A model generated the notes under the pieces. The model did not search any database. It was not told the origin of the DNA and saw only the letters and a list, made by a program, of their open reading frames with translations. A DNA stretch of 64,000 bases from Streptomyces sp. NA02950 (GTDB lineage Bacteria > Actinomycetota > Actinomycetes > Streptomycetales > Streptomycetaceae), in assembly GCF_013364155.1 (NCBI RefSeq), contig NZ_CP054916.1, positions 992,001 through 1,056,000 on the forward strand, read 5' to 3'. This document shows, one piece after another, positions 1 to 8,513 of the stretch; position 1 is the first letter of the stretch; each line of letters opens with the position of its first letter. Both the position numbers and the translations under genes were made by a program.

Positions 1-879
1 GATCCGGTGGTCGGTGCGGTGCCACCGGTCGGTCTCGCGCAGCGGGATCCGCTCGGTCTCCACCTCGCGGTCGGTGCGCAGTCCGGTGATCCAGCTGAGG
101 AGGTCGGCGGTGCGGTGGACACTCCCCCGGCGCTCTCGGGCCGGGCTGCCGGTGCCGCCGGTGCCATCGCTGCCGCCGGTCATCCGCGGCAGACAGGCCA
201 GGACGCTGCGGGCGTCCATGTTCACCAGGTCCTCCACGGCCAGCAGATGGTGCAGCTGGCCGAGGGTCAGCCAGCGGAAGTCGTCATGCGCCTCGACATC
301 GCTGTCGGCCGCGACCTCGACGAGCATGTTGCGGTTGCGCTTGCGGAAGAACCAGCTGCCCTGTTCCGACTGGCGAACATCGGCGAGCACCCGGTGCCGG
401 TCCCTGCGCTGGAAGTACTCCACATACGGCACCGCCCGCCCCCGGTGCACCCGGGTGTAGTTGCTGCGGGTCGCCTGCACGGTGGGCGAGAGCTGGAGCC
501 CGCCGTGGTTGCCGGGCTCCATCTTCGCCTGCATCAGGAAGTGCGGTACACCGTCGAAGTCCTTGACGAGGATGCCGAGGATGCCGATCTCGGGCTGGTG
601 CAGGATCGGCTGGGTCCACTTCTCCACCGGGGCGCCGGGCATCCGGACCCGCAGCCCCTCGACGGTGAAGAACCGGCCGGTCTCATGGACCAGGTTGTGG
701 GTGTCCGCCGCGAAGTGCCAGCCGCGCAGCGCCTCGAACGGAATGACCTCGACGCGGGAGGTATCGGCCGCGGCGCGCTCACGGAACCACTCCTGGGCGT
801 CGGCCAGTTGGCCGACCGGGCTGTCCACGGCGGCCGCGGACCGGACCAGCCGCTCCTGGAGCGTGCTCACCACGCCCAT
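1..879 (-). CDS. NDP-hexose 2,3-dehydratase (3' part beyond window edge)
   Basis: Starts with ATG at 879 and reads open for 293 codons to base 1, so the C-terminal part is missing; the family is usually about 450-490 residues. Family-typical stretches are visible: FFTVEGLRV (70-78), QPEIGILGILV (95-105), FLMQAKMEPGN (114-124) and LQLSPTVQATRSNYTRVH (128-145). The enzyme removes the C2 hydroxyl of dTDP-4-keto-6-deoxyglucose, giving the 3,4-diketo intermediate from which 2-deoxysugars are made. The start overlaps the end of the aldo/keto reductase gene by 13 bp (867-879), so the two are probably translationally coupled. In this cluster it supplies the 2-deoxy feature of 2-deoxy-L-fucose. The family assignment rests on recognised motifs and context; the start follows from the overlap and the continuous family-like N-terminus. 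Confidence 0.9.
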   Translation of the reverse strand, partial: MGVVSTLQERLVRSAAAVDSPVGQLADAQEWFRERAAADTSRVEVIPFEALRGWHFAADTHNLVHETGRFFTVEGLRVRMPGAPVEKWTQPILHQPEIGILGILVKDFDGVPHFLMQAKMEPGNHGGLQLSPTVQATRSNYTRVHRGRAVPYVEYFQRRDRHRVLADVRQSEQGSWFFRKRNRNMLVEVAADSDVEAHDDFRWLTLGQLHHLLAVEDLVNMDARSVLACLPRMTGGSDGTGGTGSPARERRGSVHRTADLLSWITGLRTDREVETERIPLRETDRWHRTDHRI

Positions 880-1853
880 GCCTCCGGCCCCGGGCCGCCG
901 TTGCCGATCGGCGGGAAGAGCGTGTCGAGTTCGGTCAGCGCCTCGTCGGGGAGGGTGAGTTCGAGCGCCCGGAAGGCCCCTTCCAGCTGGTCCAAGCTGC
1001 GCGGTCCGATGACCGGCGCGGTGATGCCGGGGCGCTGCATCACCCAGGCGAGCCCCACCTCCGCGGGGTCGGTACCGAGGTCCGCGCACAGCTTCTCGTA
1101 GCCGGTGATGGCGTCCCGGTGCCGCTCCAGCGCCTGGGCGGCGCGGCCCTGGGCGGTCTTCATGGCCGTGCCGTCGGCCAGTTTGCGCAGCGCTCCGCCG
1201 AGGAGTCCGCCGTGCAGCGGTGACCAGGCCAGCACCCCGACCCCGTAGCGCTGGGCGGCGGGGATCAGCTCCAGTTCGATATGGCGGGTGACCAGGTTGT
1301 AGACGCTCTGCTCGGAGACGATGCCGAGGAAGTGGCGGCGCGTGGCGGCCTCCTGGGCCTCGGCGATGTGCCAGCCCGCGAAGTTGGAGGAGCCGACATA
1401 GCGCACCTTGCCCTGCCGGGTCAGTGTCTCCATCGCCTGCCACACCTCCTCCCACGGGGCATGGCGGTCGATGTGGTGCATCTGGAACAGGTCGATCCAG
1501 TCGGTGCGCATCCTGCGCAGCGAGTCCTCGCAGGAGGCGATGATGTGACGGGCGGACAGCCCGGATTCATTGGGCCAGTCGCTCATCGGGTTGAAGACCT
1601 TGGTGCCCAGTACGGTCTTCTCGCGGCGGCGGCCGCCCTGCGCGAACCAGCTGCCGAGGAACTCCTCGGTGTAGCCCTTGTGCTTCTGCCAGCCGTACTG
1701 GTTGGCGGTGTCGACGAAGTTGACCCCGCGCTCCAGGGCGGTGTCCAGGATGGCGTAGCTCTCCTCGTCGCTCGCCCGGATCCCGAGGTTCAGGGTGCCC
1801 AGACAGACCCGGCTCACCATGAGGGCCGTGCGGCCGAGATGGGTGTACTGCAT
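867..1853 (-). CDS. Aldo/keto reductase, probable dTDP-hexose 3-ketoreductase
   Basis: 328 residues starting at MQYTHLGRT. The stop of the upstream 4-ketoreductase and this ATG share one base (TGATG at 1851-1855), which fixes the start. Aldo/keto reductase hallmarks are present: Asp48 and Tyr53 in FVDTANQYG, Lys85 in LGTKVF and His126 in LFQMHH, which together form the usual Asp-Tyr-Lys-His catalytic set; the fold is a TIM barrel using NADPH. In macrolide 2-deoxysugar pathways this subgroup reduces the 3-keto group straight after 2,3-dehydration, and here it sits between the 4-ketoreductase and 2,3-dehydratase genes. The product would be dTDP-4-keto-2,6-dideoxyglucose. C3 stereochemistry cannot be read from sequence; the role is inferred from family and neighbours. 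Confidence 0.88.
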   Translation of the reverse strand: MQYTHLGRTALMVSRVCLGTLNLGIRASDEESYAILDTALERGVNFVDTANQYGWQKHKGYTEEFLGSWFAQGGRRREKTVLGTKVFNPMSDWPNESGLSARHIIASCEDSLRRMRTDWIDLFQMHHIDRHAPWEEVWQAMETLTRQGKVRYVGSSNFAGWHIAEAQEAATRRHFLGIVSEQSVYNLVTRHIELELIPAAQRYGVGVLAWSPLHGGLLGGALRKLADGTAMKTAQGRAAQALERHRDAITGYEKLCADLGTDPAEVGLAWVMQRPGITAPVIGPRSLDQLEGAFRALELTLPDEALTELDTLFPPIGNGGPGPEAWAW

Positions 1854-2815
1854 CAGTGTCCTTCGGTACGGGCCGCCGCGGCGGCCGGTCGACGCCGGGC
1901 GGAGGCCGCCCACAGGTCGTACAGGGATTCCTTCAGGGGCACCTTCGGGGACCAGCCCAGCAGGGTGCGGGCGAGCCGGATGTCGGCCTGGGTCCAGCTG
2001 CCGCCCTTGCTGTGCACCGGGGCGTCCTCCTCGCGCACCAGCCGCGGGGGCACCCGCGAGGCGGAGATCAGCAGCCCGACCAGTTCGCGCATCCCGGTGG
2101 CGGTGCCCTGGCCGATGTTGACCGCCCGGCCGGTCACCGGTGCGCCGGCGGCGAGCACCACGGCGTCGGCGACATCGCGTACGTCGATGAAGTCCCGCCG
2201 GTCGTCGACGAGGGTGAGGGTGAGCGGGGTGTCCTCGCCGGTCTCGCGCAGCCGGGCGGCGAGCCGGCCGAGGAAGCTGCCGTACGGGGCGCCCGGTCCG
2301 CAGACGTTGGTCACCCGGAGCACACCGCCGTCCACCCGCCCGGCGTCCGCGGAGTCCAGCACGATCCGGCTGCCGACCAGTTTGGTGCGGGCGTAGGGGG
2401 TGCCGGGGGCGGTCGGGTGGTCCTCGGCGATGGCCGTGCCGTCGGGGACGGGGCCGTATTCGTGCACGGAGCCCAGGTGCAGCAGCCGGGGCCGCCGGGG
2501 AAGGGTGGCGACGGCGCTCACCAATTGGTCGACCAGCGGGATGTGCGAGGCCGTCATCCGCTCCCCGTCGCCCTCCCAGCTGTCGCCCGCGGCATTGACG
2601 ACGAGGTCGGCGGACCCCATCGCCGCGGCGATCTCGCCGATCGGCGCGGCCACCGCGTCCAGCGCCAGAAACGCGACTCCGGGAATCGCTTCAGCGGGTT
2701 TTCTCGCCATTGCCAGGACGTCATATTCCTGCCTGGCCAGAGCCCGGCAGATATGCCGCCCGATGAATCCGGTGCCGCCGACGACGACGGCCCGCCGATT
2801 GCGCGAAATGGCCAT
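1853..2815 (-). CDS. NAD(P)-dependent epimerase/reductase, probable dTDP-4-keto-6-deoxyhexose 4-ketoreductase
   Basis: 320-residue extended short-chain dehydrogenase. The N-terminal nucleotide-binding motif is VVVGGTGFIGRH, and the catalytic set is SVHEYG with YARTK (YxxxK). RRDFIDVRDVADAV and the GRAVNIGQG segment are typical of dTDP-sugar 4-ketoreductases. It would reduce the C4 keto group after 3,5-epimerisation to complete dTDP-2-deoxy-L-fucose. The start at MAISRNRRA is preferred because it directly precedes the Rossmann motif; upstream in-frame codons run into the promoter boxes. It is first in a three-gene minus-strand operon (4-ketoreductase, 3-ketoreductase, 2,3-dehydratase). Three TAGGGGT boxes lie 37-72 bp upstream of its start. 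Confidence 0.88.
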   Translation of the reverse strand: MAISRNRRAVVVGGTGFIGRHICRALARQEYDVLAMARKPAEAIPGVAFLALDAVAAPIGEIAAAMGSADLVVNAAGDSWEGDGERMTASHIPLVDQLVSAVATLPRRPRLLHLGSVHEYGPVPDGTAIAEDHPTAPGTPYARTKLVGSRIVLDSADAGRVDGGVLRVTNVCGPGAPYGSFLGRLAARLRETGEDTPLTLTLVDDRRDFIDVRDVADAVVLAAGAPVTGRAVNIGQGTATGMRELVGLLISASRVPPRLVREEDAPVHSKGGSWTQADIRLARTLLGWSPKVPLKESLYDLWAASARRRPAAAAARTEGH

Positions 2816-2851
2816 ATCGTCAACCGTACGGTCGCCGCTTCGCGCCGAACA

Positions 2852-2887
2852 ACCCCTACCCTGACCCACCCCTATCCGGTACCCCTA
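2852..2887 (-). promoter_or_regulatory. Three TAGGGGT boxes ahead of the sugar operon
   Basis: The 94-bp gap between the response regulator stop and the 4-ketoreductase start holds three perfect ACCCCTA heptamers on the plus strand, at 2852-2858, 2868-2874 and 2881-2887. On the transcribed strand these read TAGGGGT. Centre spacings are 16 and 13 bp. The same heptamer recurs ahead of the first PKS gene and the dehydrogenase gene, and in variant form ahead of rfbA and the LAL gene. This is what a shared activator site would look like; binding by the LAL regulator is inferred. Confidence 0.6.
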
Positions 2888-2909
2888 CCCCGGGTGCGAG
2901 CAGGCTTTC

Positions 2910-3572
2910 CTAGCTGAACAGATGGCGCTTATGGGCCTCGCTGACAGCCGCCGCCCGGTCCTTCACCCCGAGCTTTTCGTAGACATGGAGAAGATGTGTC
3001 TTGACGGTCGCCTGACTGATGAACAATTGGGCGGCGGCCTGTCGATTGGTGGCGCCGTCGGCGATGAGTTTCAGGACTTCGAGTTCGCGTTCGCTCAAGG
3101 GGCCCTGGGTGGGTTTGCGCACCTGGCCCAGGACCCGTCCGGTGACGGCGGGGGACAGGACGGACTGGCCGGCGGCGGCGGACCGCACGGCCCGGGTCAG
3201 CTCCTCGCGCGGGGTGTCCTTGAGGAGATAGCCGGTCGCCCCGGCGGCGAGCGCGCCCATGACGTCGCTGTCGGTGTCATAGGTGGTCAGGACCAGGATG
3301 CGGGCCTCCGGGTCCTGGCCGAGCAGCCGTTTGATGGCCTCCACCCCGCCCATCCGTGGCATCCGCAGATCCATCAGCACCACATCGGCCGGCGCCGAGG
3401 TGTACAGCTCGACGGCCTCGGCGCCGTCACCGGCCTCGCCGGTGACCGTGAAGTCCGGGTCCCGCTCCAGCACCCCGCGCAGCCCGTCGCGGACCACGGG
3501 GTGGTCGTCGACGATGAGGATGCGGACGGGGGTGTGCGGAGCGCTGTTCCTGCTGTGACGGTTTCCGCTCAT
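2910..3572 (-). CDS. NarL/LuxR-family response regulator
   Basis: 220 residues. The receiver domain is near 16-135, with acidic pocket Asp22-Asp23, phosphoacceptor Asp68 in VVLMDLRMP and the TGYLLKD segment carrying the conserved Lys. A C-terminal LuxR helix-turn-helix spans about 150-215 (LSERELEVLKLIADG, TNRQAAAQLFISQATVKTHL). The ATG overlaps the kinase stop in ATGA (3569-3572), so the two are coupled as a cognate pair. It is the last gene of an exporter/two-component operon. The likely role is to control the linked ABC exporter in response to a cell-surface signal or the product. Its target is not shown by sequence, but the dense inverted repeats upstream of the ABC ATPase gene are the obvious candidate. 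Confidence 0.92.
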   Translation of the reverse strand: MSGNRHSRNSAPHTPVRILIVDDHPVVRDGLRGVLERDPDFTVTGEAGDGAEAVELYTSAPADVVLMDLRMPRMGGVEAIKRLLGQDPEARILVLTTYDTDSDVMGALAAGATGYLLKDTPREELTRAVRSAAAGQSVLSPAVTGRVLGQVRKPTQGPLSERELEVLKLIADGATNRQAAAQLFISQATVKTHLLHVYEKLGVKDRAAAVSEAHKRHLFS

Positions 3573-4831
3573 TCACCGGCTTCCAGGGGGATGACGGGGA
3601 CGGCCGCGCTGATGGCGGTGCCCTCTCCGCGGGCGCTTTCGATGTCCAACGTACCGGCGACCCGGCGCAGTCGGCGGCGCATCGCGACCAGACCGAGGCC
3701 GTGGCCGCCGGAGCGGCCCGCCGCGGCCGCCGCGGACACCGGGTCGAAACCGACGCCGTCGTCGAGGACGTCCAGGACCACGAGGTCGTCCATGTAGGAC
3801 AGGGTGATGCCCACCTTCGACGCCTCGGCGTGTTTGGCGATGTTGGTGAGTGCCTCCTGTGCCACCCGGTACAAGGTGGCCTCCAGTTCGGCGTGCAGGG
3901 GTGCGGCGGTGCCGTGGGTCTCGAACCCGACGCTCAGCTCGCGCTCGTCCGACCACCCGTGGGCCAGCGCCTCCAGGGCGTCTGGCAGGGTCCGGGATTC
4001 CAGCTGCTCGGGGCGCAGCGCCTGCACCGAGCGGCGCGCCTCGGCCAGGGACTCCCGGGCCAGGTCCTTGGCGGCGACCACATGACGCCGGAAGCGCTCG
4101 CGGTCGTGTTCGGCGTCCTCGGCGGCCTCGAGCTGGCGGATGATTCCGGCCAGCCCCTGGGCGAGGGTGTCATGGATCTCCCCCGCCATCCGCTGGCGTT
4201 CGTCGTGCACTCCGGCCTCACGGGCCTGGGTGATCAGCTGGGCGTGCAGTCCCGCGTTCTCGGCGAGCGCGGACCGCAGTTCGGCCACCGTGCGTTTGCG
4301 CCGCTGGTGCTGTTCGTTCAGCCGGCTCGACAGGAGGTTGATCCAGCCGATCACCACGGTCTGGAAGGCGATACCGGCGAGATAGCCGACGACCGCGGTG
4401 GTGGAGGGCTCGGGGAAGCCGTCCGGCACGGTGTTGACGACGAACGAGGTGGCCGCCACGCACACGAACGCCCAGACCGTGGGCAGCAGCACCAGGGCCT
4501 GGAGGAAGCCGGTGGCGGCGAAGAGCATGAACACCGTGTCGCGGGCCATCAGCACGGCGGCGACGACCAGCAGCCCGGCGAAGTACACGGCCGTCCGCAC
4601 CGTGCCGTACGCCTGGCGGCTGCGCCGTCCGGTCTGGAGGGTGTAGGTGCCCAGGATCCAGGCGGCGGCCACCGCCGCCAGACCGAGGGTGGTCAGCCGG
4701 TGCCGGTCCGCCTGGCCGCCGTGGAGCAGGCTCAGCCCGGTGGACAGCAGCAGGAGGAGGTAGGGCAGCCCTCCGAACAGGATGTCGGAGTGCCGCTCCC
4801 ACCGTCCGCCGTCGTCCTTGGCCGCGCTCAC
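3569..4831 (-). CDS. Sensor histidine kinase (HisKA_3 type)
   Basis: 420 residues with a GTG start one base after the stop of the ABC permease gene, preceded by GGGAG. The N-terminal half carries about five or six hydrophobic segments (roughly 20-165), so it is an integral membrane sensor without a large extracellular domain. The dimerisation/phosphotransfer block is ERQRMAGEIHDTLAQGLAG with His220, typical of NarL-partner kinases. The C-terminal HATPase_c domain shows EALTNIAKHAEAS (N box), DDGVGFD (G1) and GHGLGLVAMRRR (G2). It phosphorylates the response regulator encoded immediately downstream. The lack of an extracytoplasmic domain suggests sensing within the membrane, as for membrane stress or lipophilic antibiotics; that is inference. 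Confidence 0.92.
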   Translation of the reverse strand: MSAAKDDGGRWERHSDILFGGLPYLLLLLSTGLSLLHGGQADRHRLTTLGLAAVAAAWILGTYTLQTGRRSRQAYGTVRTAVYFAGLLVVAAVLMARDTVFMLFAATGFLQALVLLPTVWAFVCVAATSFVVNTVPDGFPEPSTTAVVGYLAGIAFQTVVIGWINLLSSRLNEQHQRRKRTVAELRSALAENAGLHAQLITQAREAGVHDERQRMAGEIHDTLAQGLAGIIRQLEAAEDAEHDRERFRRHVVAAKDLARESLAEARRSVQALRPEQLESRTLPDALEALAHGWSDERELSVGFETHGTAAPLHAELEATLYRVAQEALTNIAKHAEASKVGITLSYMDDLVVLDVLDDGVGFDPVSAAAAAGRSGGHGLGLVAMRRRLRRVAGTLDIESARGEGTAISAAVPVIPLEAGE

Positions 4832-4832
4832 C

Positions 4833-5570
4833 TCACTCCCAGCGGAAGAGCTTGGCCGCCGCCACGGTGGCGGCCACGGCGATCGCGCCGAGCACGGACA
4901 GATGCAGGCTCTGCGGCCACTGGCCCTCCCAGGAGTCGCGCAGCGCCTGGAGCGCGGCGCCGAGCGGGGTGTAGTCGCCGATGGTGGCGACGGTCCCGGG
5001 CAGGTCCTCCTTGGGGAGGAACGCCCCGCCGAAGAAGAGGCTGGGGAAGAGCAGCGAGAGCCCCATCGCGGTGGCCGACTTGCTGCTGGGCGCCACGGCC
5101 GCCACCACCAGGCCCACGGAGAACAGTGCCCAGGTGCCGAGGGCGAAACTGATCAGGAACGCGGGGATGTCGCCCGGCAGATCGGTGTCGAAGGCGGCGG
5201 TGCCGACGGCGATGACCAGCACGGCGGAGACGGCCGCGGTGACCAGGTTGATGACCAGCTGGGCCACCAGCAGATTGCCCGGGTGGACGGGGCTGGCGGC
5301 CATGCGCCGCAGGATGCCCTTCTCCCGGTAGGTGGCCAGGGTGGTCGGCAGCAGGTTCAGGGCCAGCATGGTCAGACACAGCGACATGGCCATCGCGGGG
5401 ACGAACGCGGCCATGGACGCCTTGGTGGCGGCGTCGTCGTCCGATTTGGCGGTGACGAAGTGAAAGATGGTCAGCAGCATGATCGGCAGCGCGATCACAA
5501 AGAACACCGCGGTGGGGTCGCGCAGGAACAGCTTGCTCTCGACGTAGGTGAGCTTGGTGCGCCCGGACAT
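4833..5570 (-). CDS. ABC-2 type transporter permease (DrrB-like)
   Basis: 245 residues with about six transmembrane segments and a short cytoplasmic N-terminus (MSGRTKLTYVESKLFLRDP), as in DrrB-type drug-export permeases. GILRRMAASPVHPGNLLVAQL is the usual cytoplasmic coupling segment between helices 2 and 3. GAGGAG lies about 9 bases before the ATG at 5570. The gene starts 21 bp after the ABC ATPase stop and is followed one base later by the kinase. Two-component ABC-2 exporters of this sort move hydrophobic antibiotics out of the cell and often confer self-resistance; export of the macrodiolide is inferred from location. Confidence 0.9.
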   Translation of the reverse strand: MSGRTKLTYVESKLFLRDPTAVFFVIALPIMLLTIFHFVTAKSDDDAATKASMAAFVPAMAMSLCLTMLALNLLPTTLATYREKGILRRMAASPVHPGNLLVAQLVINLVTAAVSAVLVIAVGTAAFDTDLPGDIPAFLISFALGTWALFSVGLVVAAVAPSSKSATAMGLSLLFPSLFFGGAFLPKEDLPGTVATIGDYTPLGAALQALRDSWEGQWPQSLHLSVLGAIAVAATVAAAKLFRWE

Positions 5571-5591
5571 GGGACGGATCTCCTCGGGGGG

Positions 5592-6503
5592 TCAGTGGGC
5601 GGCGGGCTGGGCGCCGGTCAGGGCGACGAAGGCGTCATCGAGGCTGGCCTGTTCCAGACGCAGTTCGTTCGCCACGATCTGATTGCGGGCCAGGACGGAG
5701 ATCACGGCGTAGACGACATTGCCCCTGCCGGTCACCGTCACCTGGGAGCGGGACCGGGTCACGCTGTCCACCTCGGGCAGCGCGGTCAGCAGGGCGTCGT
5801 CCAGCGGCACCGACGGCTTGAAGCGGATGATCTGCTGCTCGTTGACCCGGGAGACCAGTCCGGAGGGGGTGTCCAGGGCCACGACCCGGCCGGATTCGAT
5901 GATGGCGATCCGGTCGCAGAGCCGCTCGGCCTCCTCCATGAAGTGGGTGACCAGCAGCACGGTGACGTCCTGTTCGCGGACCTTCTCGATCAGCTTCCAG
6001 GTCTCGCGGCGGGCGTGCGGATCGAGTGCGGTGGTCAGCTCGTCGAAGACGGCGATCCTGGGGTTGCCGACGAGGGCGAGGGCGATGGACAGCCGCTGCT
6101 GCTGTCCGCCGGAGAGCGAGCCGTAGGCGGCGTCGGCCTTGGCCGAAAGGCCCCAGTCCTTGATGAGCTCGCGCCAGTCGGCGGGGTCGCGGTAGAAGGT
6201 GCTGTAGAGCTCCAGCGCCTCCCACACCTTCATCTTCGGCGGCAGTTCGCTCTGCTGGAGCTGGATCCCGATGGACTCGCGCAGCTCGGCCACGTCCTTC
6301 AGCGGGTCCAGGCCCATCACGGAGATCCGCCCGCCGTCCCGTTTGCGCATGCCCTCGACGCACTCCACGGCGGTGGTCTTGCCCGCGCCGTTGGGGCCGA
6401 GGATGCCGAAGATCTCGCCCTCCTCGACGGAGAAGGACACGTCCTGCACGGCGACGTGGTTGCGGTATTCCTTCCGGAGGTTCTCTACCTCGATCAGCGG
6501 CAT
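5592..6503 (-). CDS. ABC transporter ATP-binding protein (DrrA-like)
   Basis: 303 residues beginning MPLIEVENLRKEY. Walker A is GPNGAGKTT, the signature is LSGGQQQR, Walker B is IAVFDELTTALDP and the switch His is in VTHFMEEAERL. A C-terminal extension of about 90 residues after the nucleotide-binding domain is typical of DrrA-like exporters. It energises the permease encoded directly downstream. It is the first gene of a four-gene unit: ATPase, permease, kinase, response regulator. The start is set by the family-like N-terminus; in-frame codons further upstream enter the repeat-rich intergenic region. Likely role: efflux and self-resistance for the cluster product. Confidence 0.92.
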   Translation of the reverse strand: MPLIEVENLRKEYRNHVAVQDVSFSVEEGEIFGILGPNGAGKTTAVECVEGMRKRDGGRISVMGLDPLKDVAELRESIGIQLQQSELPPKMKVWEALELYSTFYRDPADWRELIKDWGLSAKADAAYGSLSGGQQQRLSIALALVGNPRIAVFDELTTALDPHARRETWKLIEKVREQDVTVLLVTHFMEEAERLCDRIAIIESGRVVALDTPSGLVSRVNEQQIIRFKPSVPLDDALLTALPEVDSVTRSRSQVTVTGRGNVVYAVISVLARNQIVANELRLEQASLDDAFVALTGAQPAAH

Positions 6504-6570
6504 CGGTCCGCGTCCTCCTCGCTCGGTTCGCCCACCCTTCCACCGTAGGAACGGGGTGCCCCCGGCGGAT

Positions 6571-6658
6571 CGGCCCATCGGCCGCCCGCCGGGCTGATCC
6601 TCCCTCCACCGACCGGCCGATGGGCCGCATCAGCCGATCGGTGGATACCGGATCAGCC
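6571..6658. promoter_or_regulatory. Nested inverted repeats upstream of the ABC exporter operon
   Basis: The 149-bp gap between the epimerase stop and the ABC ATPase start contains several nested inverted repeats. CGGCCCATCGGCCG (6571-6584) pairs perfectly with CGGCCGATGGGCCG (6614-6627). GGCTGATCC (6591-6599) pairs perfectly with GGATCAGCC (6650-6658). CCACCGACCGGCCGATG (from 6607) is nearly complementary to the segment 6628-6644. The array lies 68-155 bp upstream of the ATPase start. It could be an operator for the linked response regulator or a repressor, or a terminator for the long PKS operon that ends at 6653; the sequence cannot separate these. Confidence 0.55.
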
Positions 6659-7249
6659 ACCCCGCCGGTGCGGCGCCCGGCACACCGCGTAGGACGGGAG
6701 CACTCCGGCGCGCTCGGCCTCGGCCAGCGTCGGGGCGTTCCGGTCGCGCTCGGAGACCAGATGCTCCATGTCGTCGGGCCAGGGCAGGCCGAGCGCCGGA
6801 TCGAAGGGGTTGATCTCGTGCTCGGCGGCCGGGTGGTACTCCTCGGAGTTCAGATAGGCGGCCACCGTGGTGTCCTGGAGGGCGACGAAGGCGTGGCCGA
6901 GCCCCTCCTCCAGATAGACCGCGCGGCAGGACACCGGGTCCAGCAGCACACTGTCCCAGCGGCCGAACGTGGGCGATCCGGTCCGCAGGTCCACCACCAC
7001 ATCGAGCAGTTCGCCGCCGGTGCAGGTCACCACCTTGGCCTGGCCGGGTGGAACGTCCGCGTAGTGCACCCCGCGGACGGCACCGCGCCGGGAGACGCTG
7101 TGGTGGTTCTGGCCCAGCCGCAGCGGGTGGCCGATGGCCTCGGTGAACGCGGAGGCCACGTAGTGCGCGACAAACGCGCCGCGGTCGTCGCGGTGCACAT
7201 CCGGAGTGATCTCCCAGGCGCCGGGCACCGCCAGCTCACGGATCTTCAC
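6653..7249 (-). CDS. dTDP-4-keto-6-deoxyhexose 3,5-epimerase (RmlC-like)
   Basis: 198 residues, GTG start overlapping the glycosyltransferase stop in GTGA (7246-7249). RmlC cupin features are clear: [29 protein letters not shown] (the catalytic His and the substrate-binding Arg/His region), [18 protein letters not shown] and the conserved Tyr in [11 protein letters not shown]. It inverts C5, and possibly C3, of the 4-keto intermediate, converting a D- to an L-configured sugar, as 2-deoxy-L-fucose requires. It is the last gene of the long PKS operon, unlike the other sugar genes, which sit in two separate operons. Some antibiotic-pathway members epimerise only C5; that cannot be settled from sequence. 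Confidence 0.92.
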   Translation of the reverse strand: MKIRELAVPGAWEITPDVHRDDRGAFVAHYVASAFTEAIGHPLRLGQNHHSVSRRGAVRGVHYADVPPGQAKVVTCTGGELLDVVVDLRTGSPTFGRWDSVLLDPVSCRAVYLEEGLGHAFVALQDTTVAAYLNSEEYHPAAEHEINPFDPALGLPWPDDMEHLVSERDRNAPTLAEAERAGVLPSYAVCRAPHRRGG

Positions 7250-8499
7250 CGGCGGCGCTCCGCGGTGAGTCGCTCCAGTACGGGCACCAGGTCGTGTGGG
7301 GTGGGGGCGGCCAGGTTCTCCTCCCGCAGCCGTTCGGCGGCCTTGGTGAAGGAGTCCTCCTCCAGCAGCCGGGTCACGCTCTCCCGCAGCCCCTCGGCGG
7401 TCAGTTCGGAGGCGTGGACGGCCAGCCCGGCCCCGGCCTCCGCCAGACTCGTCGCCTTGTTCCACCAGTCGGCGTAGCGCATGGTGGGGATGAACTGCGG
7501 TACGGCGTTGACCAGTGCGGTGCCCCAGGAGCCGAAGCCGCCGTGGTGGATGAGGACCGAGGCCCCGGGCAGCAGGGCGTGCAGCGGGACGAAGTCCACG
7601 ACGCGGGTGTTGGCGGGGACCGTCTCCAGGGCCGCCACCTCTTCCGGCGGCACCGCGGCCACCACGTCGATGTCCATCTCCCCCAGGGTGCCGATCATGT
7701 CGGCGAGGGGCATGAAGGTGCCGCCCAGCGCGGCGCGGGCGGACACCCCGGAGGTCAGGACGACCCGCGGGCGGGCCGGGGGCTCGCTCAGCCAGTCGGG
7801 GATCTCGGAGGGGCCGTTGTGGGGCAGATAGCGCACCGGGACGCGGTCGACGGTCAGCGGGAGCTGGAGGCTGGCGGGGATCTGGTCGATGGTCCACTGA
7901 CCGACCACGTCCTCCTCGTCGAGCGCGCAGCCGTAGCGGGCGAGGATGCCGCCGAGCCAGTCGGCGAGGGGGTCCTCCCGGCGTTCCTCGGGCTGCTCCG
8001 CGAGCCGTTCCAGGAACACGTCGCGCATCGCGGAGTAGATGTCGATGCACCACAGCAGCCGGGCGTGGGCGGCGCCGGACACCTTGGCCGCCACCGGTCC
8101 GGCATAGGTGACCGGATCCCAGATGACGAGGTCCGGCCGCCAGTCGCGAGCGTAGGCCACCAGCTCGTGGACCATGCAGTCGTTGTAGGTCTGGTAGGCG
8201 AACATCACACTGACCCTGAACTTCATCAGCACCTGTTCCCAGGAGTGGTGTTCGAGGTCCGGGGTGGACCAGTCGGACAGCGGGTTCTCCAGGGAGTCCC
8301 GGTTCTGGGTCAGCATCTCGTGCAGGTTGTGGTCCTTGCCCACCGCAACGGCGGTCAGACCGGTGCTCTTGATGGCCTCGGTGAGGGCGGGGTTGCTGGC
8401 GACCCGCACCTCGTGGCCCGCGGCCACCAGGGACCAGGCGAGCGGCACCATGGTGTACAGGTGCGACTTCTCGGACACCGTCGTGAAAAGGATACGCAT
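7246..8499 (-). CDS. Macrolide glycosyltransferase (GT-B, DesVII/EryCIII-like)
   Basis: 417 residues starting [20 protein letters not shown], the N-terminal acceptor motif of macrolide GT1 enzymes. The C-terminal donor-binding motif is [14 protein letters not shown] followed by [12 protein letters not shown]. It would attach 2-deoxy-L-fucose to the C13 hydroxyls; in a symmetric dimer it has to act twice. The start lies 14 bp after the type II thioesterase stop, and the stop overlaps the epimerase start. Enzymes with this type of N-terminus often need a P450-like helper protein (DesVIII, EryCII); none is encoded in this window, so either it works alone or the helper lies beyond base 1. Function is well supported; acceptor position is inferred from the predicted product. 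Confidence 0.9.
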   Translation of the reverse strand: MRILFTTVSEKSHLYTMVPLAWSLVAAGHEVRVASNPALTEAIKSTGLTAVAVGKDHNLHEMLTQNRDSLENPLSDWSTPDLEHHSWEQVLMKFRVSVMFAYQTYNDCMVHELVAYARDWRPDLVIWDPVTYAGPVAAKVSGAAHARLLWCIDIYSAMRDVFLERLAEQPEERREDPLADWLGGILARYGCALDEEDVVGQWTIDQIPASLQLPLTVDRVPVRYLPHNGPSEIPDWLSEPPARPRVVLTSGVSARAALGGTFMPLADMIGTLGEMDIDVVAAVPPEEVAALETVPANTRVVDFVPLHALLPGASVLIHHGGFGSWGTALVNAVPQFIPTMRYADWWNKATSLAEAGAGLAVHASELTAEGLRESVTRLLEEDSFTKAAERLREENLAAPTPHDLVPVLERLTAERRR

Positions 8500-8513
8500 C
8501 GTCGGCTTCTCTC

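Noticed and set aside
1..2815. An aminosugar pathway
   Set aside because: No aminotransferase or N-methyltransferase gene is present; all sugar enzymes fit a neutral 2,6-dideoxyhexose.
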